Shown here: positions 1-5,454 of the stretch, in pieces
Position numbering within the stretch: the first letter of the stretch is position 1
How the letters are laid out: every line of letters begins with the position of its first letter
Source of the DNA: a bacterium
GTDB taxonomy: Bacteria; Chlamydiota; Chlamydiia; Chlamydiales; 2-12-FULL-49-11
DNA: 5,459 bases
NCBI GenBank assembly: GCA_022600215.1
Contig: JAHZKV010000044.1
Span: 1-5,459 of the forward strand
Direction: 5' to 3'
Notes under the pieces: model-generated
Told to the model about the DNA's origin: nothing
What the model saw: the letters and a program-made list of their open reading frames with translations, nothing else
Database searches by the model: none
Made by a program: the position numbers and the translations under genes

Positions 1-1443
1 ATGAAGCTTAAAAAAGTATTGCGCGATATAGAGACCATTCAAGTGAAGGGGTCAAAAGAGACTCTTATTACCGGAGTGTTTACCAATTCTAAAGTGGTGT
101 TTCCAGGGAGTATGTTTATTGCACGTGCTGGGATGACTACGCATGGAAATCATTATGTACAAAACGCTATCCAAAATGGTGCCTCTTGCGTGGTACTTGA
201 TATGTACAACCCTTTTTTGTCTGGTGTTGTGCAAGTAATTGTGAAAGACCCAGGAGCTATTACCGCAAAACTTGCCTCCAATTTTTTTGAAGATCCTTCG
301 ATGAAATTAACGATGGTGGGAATTACTGGAACTTCTGGTAAGACAAGCGTTTCTTATTTCACGAAACACTTACTCGATCATGATGCACAAACAGGATTGA
401 TTGGCACGGTGGAGACTTTTACGGGGCTAAAAAAATTTAAGAGCACGCTCACTACTCCTGATGCACCGGAGCTGATGAAAATTTTAAAGGAAATGAAGGT
501 ACATGGGTGTAAAAATTGTGTAATGGAAGTCTCTTCTCATGCTTTAGATCAAGGGCGGGTAAAAGAAACGATGTTTGATGTAGTGGCTTTTTTAAACCTC
601 TCCCATGAGCATTTAGATTACCATGGCACGATGAAAGAATACGCTGCTGCGAAGGAGCGATTGTTGTTACATCGTAAAAAAGATGGGATAGCGGTGGTCT
701 CTTTAGAATCACCTTGGGGGAAGAAGTTAAAAAAGAAAATCCCTGAAGCGGTGACCTTTGGTTTTACGAAGAAAGCAGATATCTACGCACAAAATGTGGT
801 GGTAGGAAGAAATGGTTCTTCTTTTGATCTTTGCACTCAAGAAGATTGCAAGAGGGTAACTATCCCTGTGCTTGGTAAATTCAACGTGGAAAATGTCTTA
901 GCAGCCGTTGCAATTGCCTATTCATTAGGATTATCAATTGACGATATGGCAAAGGCTTTGCGAACTCTACCGATGGTACATGGGCGGATGGAAAAAATTG
1001 AAACTTTGAAAGGGGTAGATATTATTGTCGACTATGCTCATAAACCAGATGCTTTGGAAAAAGTCTTTCAGACTATTAAAGAGAGTTATACTGGCAAGGT
1101 GATTATTGTATTTGGCTGTGGTGGACAAAGAGATAAGGAAAAGCGACCAATGATGGGAGCTTTAGCAGAAAAATATAGTGATTTTGCTGTTCTTACTAAC
1201 GACAATCCTCGAGGGGAAGATCCTTTGGAGATTTTAGAAGATATTAAACGTGGCATTAAGAACCTTGATTTTATTGTGATAGAAGATAGGAAAGAGGCGC
1301 TGCAATATGCCATGGAAAAGGGGGCGCGGGGCGATGTGATCTTACTTGCAGGAAAAGGACATGAACAAGAGCAAGAGGTATTAGGGCAAAGGACCTTTCT
1401 TTCTGATAGAGTGCTTGCCACAGATATGGCTCATACCCTATAA
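1..1443 (+). CDS. murE: UDP-N-acetylmuramoyl-L-alanyl-D-glutamate--2,6-diaminopimelate ligase (MurE)
   Basis: This cytoplasmic ATP-dependent Mur ligase adds meso-diaminopimelate to UDP-MurNAc-L-Ala-D-Glu, the third amino-acid step of peptidoglycan precursor synthesis. The 480 codons are close to the usual family length. The N-terminal UDP-binding domain (about 1-98) includes the TNSK segment. The central ATPase domain has the P-loop GITGTSGKTS (107-116), TTPDAPEL (151-158), MEVSSHAL (175-182) and HLDYHGT (204-210). Lys218 in AAAKERL is the position of the family's carbamylated lysine. The C-terminal domain has HGRME (327-331), VDYAHKPDAL (343-352), GCGGQRDK (372-379), DNPR (401-404) and AGKGHE (450-455). 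DNPR is the known signature for meso-DAP rather than lysine. The ATG is the first base of the window, so the ribosome binding site and any upstream start cannot be seen. amiA follows after 9 bases. The identification is very secure; the start is likely but not proven. Confidence 0.96.
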   Translation: MKLKKVLRDIETIQVKGSKETLITGVFTNSKVVFPGSMFIARAGMTTHGNHYVQNAIQNGASCVVLDMYNPFLSGVVQVIVKDPGAITAKLASNFFEDPSMKLTMVGITGTSGKTSVSYFTKHLLDHDAQTGLIGTVETFTGLKKFKSTLTTPDAPELMKILKEMKVHGCKNCVMEVSSHALDQGRVKETMFDVVAFLNLSHEHLDYHGTMKEYAAAKERLLLHRKKDGIAVVSLESPWGKKLKKKIPEAVTFGFTKKADIYAQNVVVGRNGSSFDLCTQEDCKRVTIPVLGKFNVENVLAAVAIAYSLGLSIDDMAKALRTLPMVHGRMEKIETLKGVDIIVDYAHKPDALEKVFQTIKESYTGKVIIVFGCGGQRDKEKRPMMGALAEKYSDFAVLTNDNPRGEDPLEILEDIKRGIKNLDFIVIEDRKEALQYAMEKGARGDVILLAGKGHEQEQEVLGQRTFLSDRVLATDMAHTL

Positions 1444-1452
1444 TCGAAAAAT

Positions 1453-2124
1453 ATGAAAATTATCAAAAGCATACTTTTTTGTTCTCTTGCAATGATACTT
1501 TCTGGTTGCTTTCAGTCGAAGAAAGTTAGCTATGCAGACATGCTCCAAAAAAAGAAGGTACACGCAAGGCATACGATGCCGATCGTTGTAATAGATGCAG
1601 GTCACGGCAATTTTGATCCTGGTGCTACTAATGAGTTGTGTAAGGAGAAAAACCTTACCCTTAAAACAGCACTTCTTACAAAGGCAGAACTGGTAAAGCG
1701 CGGTTATCGTGTGGTGATGACAAGAGCAAAAGATGAGTTTATTACTTTGAAGAAGCGTGCACAAATTGCAAATGAACTTAAGTCACAAGTGATGGTAAGT
1801 ATTCATTACAATTCTGCTCCAAATAAAAAAGCGCATGGGATAGAGATCTTTATTCCAAAGGCGGCAAAACCTTGGAGAGAAAAGCGCTCGAAGATGCTTG
1901 CTCAAACAGTGCTTCGCAAACTTTTAGTAAATACATCGGCGCAGTCGCGTGGTATAAAGCAGGGTAATTTTTGTGTGATTCGAGAAACAAATATGCCTGC
2001 TATTTTAATCGAGTGTGGTTTTATTACTAACGATGTAGAGTGTCGTAAAATGATCAAGCCAGAATACCAGCGATCTCTTGCAAAATCTATTGCACAGGGC
2101 TTAGACGAGTACTTTGAGCTTTAG
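1453..2124 (+). CDS. amiA: N-acetylmuramoyl-L-alanine amidase, Amidase_3 family, predicted lipoprotein (AmiA)
   Basis: This is a zinc amidase that cleaves the bond between MurNAc and L-Ala of the stem peptide; it should act outside the inner membrane. Residues 1-19 form a lipoprotein signal: Lys2 and Lys5, a hydrophobic core, then lipobox LSGC with Cys19 as the lipidation site. A short linker leads to the catalytic domain at about 43. Expected zinc ligands are His51 in DAGHG (48-52), Glu65 in KEKN, and His118 in SIHYN. Glu187 in LIECGF (185-190) is the expected catalytic glutamate. At 223 residues the protein is little more than signal plus catalytic domain, with no AMIN, LysM or SH3 domain. 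It starts 9 bases after murE with no strong Shine-Dalgarno, which suggests translation coupled to murE. Known for the chlamydial relatives: AmiA follows murE, and C. pneumoniae AmiA was reported to act on lipid II and to have an added carboxypeptidase activity. Whether that holds here cannot be read from sequence. Confidence 0.93.
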   Translation: MKIIKSILFCSLAMILSGCFQSKKVSYADMLQKKKVHARHTMPIVVIDAGHGNFDPGATNELCKEKNLTLKTALLTKAELVKRGYRVVMTRAKDEFITLKKRAQIANELKSQVMVSIHYNSAPNKKAHGIEIFIPKAAKPWREKRSKMLAQTVLRKLLVNTSAQSRGIKQGNFCVIRETNMPAILIECGFITNDVECRKMIKPEYQRSLAKSIAQGLDEYFEL

Positions 2125-2132
2125 TTTTTTTT
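2099..2132 (+). terminator. Weak hairpin plus T-tract, possible murE-amiA terminator
   Basis: GCTTAG (2099-2104) can pair with TTGAGC (2114-2119), a 6-bp stem with two G-U pairs and a 9-base loop. It lies within the last codons of amiA and is followed by TTTAG and then eight T's (2125-2132). The T-tract is clear but the stem is weak, so this is only a candidate Rho-independent terminator. Its place, between the convergent ends of amiA and the 95-codon gene, is where one is expected. Confidence 0.3.
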
Positions 2133-2135
2133 GAA

Positions 2136-2423
2136 TTAGCTAGTAGGTAAAATTCTTCGAAAGGTATTAAATAGGATTTGCTTTCTGTTTGTTTCAGGTG
2201 CGTTTTCGATCATCTTCCTTTCTGTGTCATTTAATAGACTAAAATGGTGGTTGCTAATACTTCCTTCATCAAATGCTACATTCTTATAACATCCAAATAG
2301 AGATTGGAATAGTTTGATAAAGAAGGTGTCTATTTTCTTGTATAAAACAAACCCTTTTTGCTGGTGCACAGCAAGGTTGTGTGTGCTAGCCATTAAATGG
2401 CCATTTCCTAGTGTTAGTTGCAT
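2136..2423 (-). CDS. Small hypothetical protein, 95 aa
   Basis: I do not recognise this protein. It is probably a real gene: the ATG is preceded by AAGAAGAGGG with GAGGG five bases from the start, and a TATAAT promoter lies just upstream. It overlaps no other gene. It starts MQLTLGNGHLMAS and has no signal peptide. Residues about 28-45 (YKKIDTFFIKLFQSLFGC) form a hydrophobic and basic stretch that could be an amphipathic or membrane-contacting helix but is too charged at its start for a sure transmembrane segment. The C-terminal third, from about 62 on, is polar and probably helical (LLNDTERKMIENAPETNRK) and ends -ILPTS. It is convergent with amiA, with 11 bases between the stops, and so is not part of the peptidoglycan operon. 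It could be a lineage-specific chlamydial protein or a shortened copy of a larger one. No function is proposed. Confidence 0.6.
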   Translation of the reverse strand: MQLTLGNGHLMASTHNLAVHQQKGFVLYKKIDTFFIKLFQSLFGCYKNVAFDEGSISNHHFSLLNDTERKMIENAPETNRKQILFNTFRRILPTS

Positions 2424-2428
2424 AATTA

Positions 2429-2433
2429 CCCTC
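2429..2433 (-). promoter_or_regulatory. Ribosome binding site of the 95-aa gene
   Basis: On the minus strand GAGGG, within AAGAAGAGGG, lies five bases (TAATT) before the ATG at 2423. This is one of the two clear Shine-Dalgarno sequences in the window and is the main reason to treat the small frame as a gene and to fix its start. Confidence 0.6.
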
Positions 2434-2451
2434 TTCTTATTATCTGTCGAT

Positions 2452-2470
2452 ATAATTATAACATAATTAT
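2452..2470. repeat. Two copies of the palindrome ATAATTAT, 11 bp apart
   Basis: The 8-bp palindrome ATAATTAT occurs at 2452-2459 and again at 2463-2470. The centres are 11 bp apart, about one helical turn. The first copy overlaps the TATAAT of the putative promoter of the 95-aa gene. A shortened third copy (ATAATTA, 2422-2428) covers the space between its ribosome binding site and start. This could be an operator or simply AT-rich promoter DNA. Confidence 0.4.
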
Positions 2471-2483
2471 GATTAAAATTAAA
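2455..2483 (-). promoter_or_regulatory. Putative sigma70/sigma66-type promoter for the 95-aa gene
   Basis: On the minus strand a perfect -10 hexamer TATAAT (2455-2460) is preceded at 17 bases by TTTAAT (2478-2483), a poor match to TTGACA. The -10 box is 31 bases upstream of the start codon, leaving a short leader with the ribosome binding site. The whole patch is extremely AT-rich, so a TATAAT can occur by chance; the spacing to the gene supports it. Confidence 0.45.
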
Positions 2484-2531
2484 TAAATTACTTTACCTTG
2501 TCTTGTATCCCGCTGATTGTTAGATGTTTAC

Positions 2532-2552
2532 ATTTTCTTTCTGAAAGAAAAT
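2532..2552. repeat. Perfect inverted repeat, 10-bp arms
   Basis: ATTTTCTTTC (2532-2541) and GAAAGAAAAT (2543-2552) are exact reverse complements around one base. As RNA either strand could form a 9-bp stem with a 3-base loop. It lies 49 bases past the gnd stop and about 110 bases before the 95-aa gene. No T-run follows on either strand, so it is not a standard intrinsic terminator; it may protect or end the gnd transcript, or be a protein-binding dyad. Confidence 0.5.
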
Positions 2553-2601
2553 CAACGAGGTGTTTAACAGAAGATAGAGCCTAGGGCAGCGTCCCCACTA
2601 C

Positions 2602-4056
2602 CTAAGCGTTATAAGCTGCAGAGGAGGCAGATCCACCATGACCTGTCCAGTCTGTATGGAAGAATTCACCTTCCTTCTTATCTACTCTTTGATAGGTATG
2701 GGCTCCAAAGTAATCTCTAATCCCCATCAACAAGTTGGCAGGGAGAACCTCTGAGGTGATTCCATCAAAGAAGGAGAGCGCAGAAGAAAAGCATGGAGCT
2801 GGAACGTGGTGAATGGCAGATAGAGCTACTGTTTCTCTCCATCCTTCATTACACTTGAGCAAAGCTTTTTTGAAGAACTCATCATGTAGTAGGCTTTCTA
2901 GATTTGGATTTTTCTTATAGGCGCTTTCTATGTCGTTTAAGAACTTACTTCGAATGATGCACCCGTTCATCCACATGCGAGCAATAGCTGCATAGTCTAG
3001 GTTCCACTTGTAGCTATCAGAAGCTTCCTTCATCAACATATAGCCTTGTGTGTAGGAGATGATTTTAGCGGCATAGAGGCCTTTTTCTACATTATCAATA
3101 ACGACGCCTTTATCTTGGCTACAAAGCCTTGTATGGCGTTTATAGACTTTTGATAGGTCCACGCGCATATCTTTGAAGGTTGATAGGTAACGAGCATAGA
3201 CAGATTCGGTGATCATGGAGAGGGGAACTCCCTCATCAAGAGAGCTTTGTGCTGTCCATTTACCTGTTCCTTTTTGCATAGCAACATCGCGAATTTTTCC
3301 AACAAGGGGCTTTCCATCGGTATCATCAAAAGCAAAGATATTGGCAGCTACCTCGATCAAGAAGCTATCGAGATCGCCTTGATTCCACTTGTGGTAGACT
3401 TCGGATAATTCTTTTTCATCAAGGCCTAGTACATGCTTCATCAAGTCTGATGCCTCACAAATAAGCTGGATATCACCATACTCAATACCATTGTGCACCA
3501 TCTTGACATAGTGACCAGCACCGCCCTCTCCAACAAAATCACAACATGGATCCCCATTTGGAGTCTTAGCAGCAATAGTTTGGAGTAAATCTTTCACATC
3601 CTTCCACGCCTCTTTGCTTCCTCCTGGCATCATGGAGGGGCCATGACGAGCACCATCTTCTCCGCCAGAAATCCCACATCCTAAAAAGTACATGCCTTTT
3701 TCTTCTAGCGTCTTAATACGACGCTCGGTATCTTTATAAAAGCTATTTCCTCCATCAATGATGATGTCGCCCTTATCTAAGTGGGGAGTAAGCATATCGA
3801 TAAACTCATCTACTGGATCGCCAGCTTTTACCATGAGTAATATCTTTCGAGGGGAGGCAAGGGAGCCTACAAATTCTTCAATGCTCTTGCAGCCTTTGAT
3901 TTTTGTGCTCTTGGCTTCTCCTTCCATGAAAGCATCTACTTTGGAAGTAGTTCTGTTAAAACAAGAGACCTTAAAGTTATGGTCGTTAAAGTTTAAGATG
4001 AGATTTTGCCCCATCACTGCCAGTCCAATTACCCCAATATCTGATTTATCTGCCAT
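2602..4056 (-). CDS. gnd: 6-phosphogluconate dehydrogenase, NADP-dependent, decarboxylating
   Basis: This cytoplasmic enzyme of the oxidative pentose phosphate pathway converts 6-phosphogluconate to ribulose 5-phosphate and CO2 and yields NADPH. The start is set at the ATG ending at 4056, because AAAGGAG lies at ideal distance before it; the frame is open nine codons further, to a TTG at 4083, but those codons contain the ribosome binding site. The product has 484 residues, like the long bacterial and eukaryotic form. The Rossmann domain has GLAVMG (11-16) and NRT (34-36), which fits NADP. The substrate site shows SGGEDGARHGP from Ser130 and KMVHNGIEYGD with the expected catalytic Lys185 and Glu192. 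The helical domain has GTGKWT (263-268) and GCIIRS. The C-terminal tail carries Arg457 (TYQRVD) and His467 (FFHTDW), expected to reach the partner subunit's substrate, then TGHGG and SSAAYNA. It is transcribed alone, with unknown genes on both sides. Confidence 0.97.
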   Translation of the reverse strand: MADKSDIGVIGLAVMGQNLILNFNDHNFKVSCFNRTTSKVDAFMEGEAKSTKIKGCKSIEEFVGSLASPRKILLMVKAGDPVDEFIDMLTPHLDKGDIIIDGGNSFYKDTERRIKTLEEKGMYFLGCGISGGEDGARHGPSMMPGGSKEAWKDVKDLLQTIAAKTPNGDPCCDFVGEGGAGHYVKMVHNGIEYGDIQLICEASDLMKHVLGLDEKELSEVYHKWNQGDLDSFLIEVAANIFAFDDTDGKPLVGKIRDVAMQKGTGKWTAQSSLDEGVPLSMITESVYARYLSTFKDMRVDLSKVYKRHTRLCSQDKGVVIDNVEKGLYAAKIISYTQGYMLMKEASDSYKWNLDYAAIARMWMNGCIIRSKFLNDIESAYKKNPNLESLLHDEFFKKALLKCNEGWRETVALSAIHHVPAPCFSSALSFFDGITSEVLPANLLMGIRDYFGAHTYQRVDKKEGEFFHTDWTGHGGSASSAAYNA

Positions 4057-4061
4057 CTTTA

Positions 4062-4069
4062 TCTCCTTT
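4062..4069 (-). promoter_or_regulatory. Ribosome binding site that fixes the gnd start
   Basis: On the minus strand the sequence reads AAAGGAGATAAAG and then ATG. AAGGAG is a near-perfect Shine-Dalgarno six bases from the ATG ending at 4056. This favours that ATG over the in-frame TTG at 4083, whose reading would translate the ribosome binding site itself. Confidence 0.8.
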
Positions 4070-4091
4070 ATTGTCCTAAACAATTCAATTG

Positions 4092-4119
4092 CCTATAGTA
4101 CCTCTTTGATAGATAACAA
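4092..4119 (-). promoter_or_regulatory. Putative gnd promoter
   Basis: On the minus strand TTGTTA (4114-4119) and TATAGG (4092-4097) are 16 bases apart, a fair match to -35 and -10 boxes. This would start transcription about 30 bases before the gnd start codon. TACTAT, three bases upstream and overlapping, is another possible -10. The call rests only on motif match and position. Confidence 0.35.
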
Positions 4120-4125
4120 TCTATC
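4108..4125. repeat. Inverted repeat over the putative gnd -35 box
   Basis: GATAGAT (4108-4114) and ATCTATC (4119-4125) are exact reverse complements around the four bases AACA. An outer pair, TTTGAT (4105-4110) and ATCAAA (4130-4135), extends the symmetry imperfectly. The dyad covers the putative -35 of gnd, where an operator would be effective. It could also be a chance feature of AT-rich DNA. Confidence 0.4.
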
Positions 4126-4155
4126 TAAAATCAAAGTCTTAGATCATATTTTCCT

Positions 4156-4434
4156 ATGATGGAAGTGCGATCTACCTTTAATAGATCGAATTACGCTCTT
4201 TCTTGCAAGAAATATTTATTAGAGAGAGGATTTGATGTTGCACTTGAAGAAGTGGTAGTTTATGGGCATGGTAATTAGAAGATTAAGAACCAAATCAATG
4301 GATATTTTACAGCAAAAGAGTGCGTTTTCTCCTTAGCACTTTGGATAATAGACAAGGAAAAGGGCTATCATCTACTCAAAGAGTAATGGAGTTCAAATGG
4401 TTACCCAAAAGAATTTTTTTTGCTAAAAATCTAA
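4156..4434 (+). pseudogene. Decayed open frame, possibly an IS630-type transposase fragment
   Basis: One frame, read from ATGATG at 4156, looks like a broken coding sequence. It gives 40 codons ending YGHGN, a TAG at 4276-4278, then 35 codons beginning KIKNQINGYFTAKEC to a TAA at 4384, then 15 more to a TAA at 4432. The segment CKKYLLERGFDVALEE resembles, from memory, the helix-turn-helix to linker region of IS630-family transposases (pattern RKRYLxEGxxAALxE), and the next segment could match the following linker. The catalytic DDE domain is absent, and no terminal inverted repeats or TA duplication were found. No Shine-Dalgarno precedes the ATG. Alternatives are remains of another gene or chance similarity. 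It lies between the gnd promoter and the end of the unknown 330-aa gene, a natural place for an insertion scar. Confidence 0.35.
4168..4188. repeat. Inverted repeat with 7-bp arms
   Basis: CGATCTA (4168-4174) and TAGATCG (4182-4188) are exact reverse complements around seven bases. The repeat lies at the upstream part of the possible transposase remnant, about 110 bases before the gnd start. No T-run follows on either strand. Its role is unknown. Confidence 0.35.
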
Positions 4435-4461
4435 TGGGCTGCGTGCCAATCGATCAGGGAT

Positions 4462-5454
4462 CTAGCTAGTAGGTTCTATTGGAAGCGGTATATCAGTGAG
4501 TTCAAATCCAGGGCTTATGTTTCCTTTACTAGCCTGGTCTTTTATGATCTTCAGAGCCTGAGGGCTAGAATAAGGACCACAAGGCTGCCCAGCAGAGATT
4601 TCAGTTAATGTAAATCTCCTTGCTTTAGCAGCTAATTCTTCATAAGATGCGGGTATATTTTTAATATTTATTGTTAAGCGCACTTCTTGACCATTGACTT
4701 TGCCATCGATGTGATAAAAAATCACAAGTCCATCTTGACCATCCCCTTCAATTTCATTTTTGAATTGTTCAAATGGTAACTGTCTATATTTCCAACATGA
4801 GATAAAAGAGTAAAAATATTGATCCACTTTCATAAAACAAGGACTAGAATAGACTTCGTTTATGCCATCCCCATCTGGAGTATACCTGCTGCATTCTATT
4901 GCAGGCACTAACTTAATTCCAAGGGGTGTATTAGGTTTAAGATACTTAAGGTCGTATTCATCGTTATCCCATTCTATACGACGTTCTCTACCTTTGAAGG
5001 TAGTGGTAAAGATCTTTTGTTTGCTGGAAAGTTGGTGTAGCTTCTCGACATTCCATTGGTTTTGCATAACTGCTATTCTAAATTCTTTACGGTCACCTAC
5101 TTCATCACGATTAGGTAATGGGAAAGGACTATTAGAAAATATTCCTACCTTATTCCAATCTACCTCTAGAGTACCTCCAACTATTACTTTTATACCTATT
5201 ATTGTGGTAGTCCTAGTGATATTATCCAGCTCAATGACTTTTCCGCTAAATGTTACTATCTTAATAGAGTCTCTTCTTAAGATTCTGCATGCAGGTCGGG
5301 CGGTTGGCAATGCACGTCTGAAGCATGAATCAAGTATCGTGCTTGCTTGTGGGGTATGTCTCACAAGGAATTTTCCCATAGCTCTTTTTAATTGCCGAAC
5401 TTCAGTAGCGCGACCCGCTACAACCGCCATACTATCTACAGAAGCTAAATCCAT
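4462..5454 (-). CDS. Hypothetical protein, 330 aa, with a TPDGDG loop; start possibly outside the window
   Basis: I do not recognise this protein. A 330-codon open frame in AT-rich DNA with no competing frame is very likely coding. The ATG at 5454 is five bases from the window edge and no stop is seen before it, so the real start may lie further out; no Shine-Dalgarno is visible. Met9 and Met26 are internal alternatives. Residues 1-65 are very basic with no signal peptide or membrane segment. From about 66 (IKIVTFSGKVIELDN) the pattern alternates as in beta strands to about 110. YTPDGDGINE (191-200) has the Asp-rich loop seen in some calcium-binding or surface-protein repeats, but only once. 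Six cysteines occur, including Cys44, Cys56 and Cys188. The C-terminal part mixes strands (VIFYHIDGKVNGQEVRLTIN) with a helix near SYEELAAKARR and ends -IEPTS. A chlamydia-specific protein, even a secreted effector, is possible, but nothing here shows it. Confidence 0.7.
   Translation of the reverse strand: MDLASVDSMAVVAGRATEVRQLKRAMGKFLVRHTPQASTILDSCFRRALPTARPACRILRRDSIKIVTFSGKVIELDNITRTTTIIGIKVIVGGTLEVDWNKVGIFSNSPFPLPNRDEVGDRKEFRIAVMQNQWNVEKLHQLSSKQKIFTTTFKGRERRIEWDNDEYDLKYLKPNTPLGIKLVPAIECSRYTPDGDGINEVYSSPCFMKVDQYFYSFISCWKYRQLPFEQFKNEIEGDGQDGLVIFYHIDGKVNGQEVRLTINIKNIPASYEELAAKARRFTLTEISAGQPCGPYSSPQALKIIKDQASKGNISPGFELTDIPLPIEPTS

Larger units (their letters stand above)
4057..4461. other. 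Gene-poor interval between gnd and the unknown 330-aa gene
   Basis: These 405 bases hold no intact gene. The part next to gnd (about 4057-4135) carries its ribosome binding site, putative promoter and dyad. The middle holds the decayed frame described separately. The last part (about 4411-4461) has an eight-T run (4414-4421) facing an AAAAA tract (4425-4429), then GATC-rich DNA up to the stop of the 330-aa gene. No clear hairpin terminator for that gene is visible on the minus strand. Confidence 0.6.

Noticed and set aside
452..1764. Minus-strand open frames of 86 to 111 codons opposite murE and amiA
   Set aside because: They lie opposite genes with clear motifs, have no start signals, and show the Ser/Pro/Leu-rich makeup of shadow frames.
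2074..2085. SLAK (residues 208-211 of AmiA) as a penicillin-binding SxxK motif
   Set aside because: It lies in the last helix of the amidase domain, far from the zinc site, and no SxN or KTG-like motif is placed to go with it. A four-residue match is not evidence for a serine carboxypeptidase site.
2574..2601. GGGCAGCGTCCCC-type GC patch after the gnd stop as a terminator
   Set aside because: Only three or four base pairs can form and no T-run follows on the minus strand.
4057..4083. Longer gnd starting at the TTG at 4083
   Set aside because: The extra nine codons contain the strong AAAGGAG ribosome binding site for the ATG at 4056, and family members start near that ATG.
3758..4159. 133-codon plus-strand open frame reaching into the gnd upstream region
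   Set aside because: About three quarters of it is antisense to the well supported gnd gene. It has no ribosome binding site and a low-complexity serine-rich translation typical of antisense frames.
4411..4434. T8 and A5 tracts as an intrinsic terminator for the 330-aa gene
   Set aside because: The stem would be only A-T pairs of five bases around GCT, with no GC-rich core, which is too weak to call.
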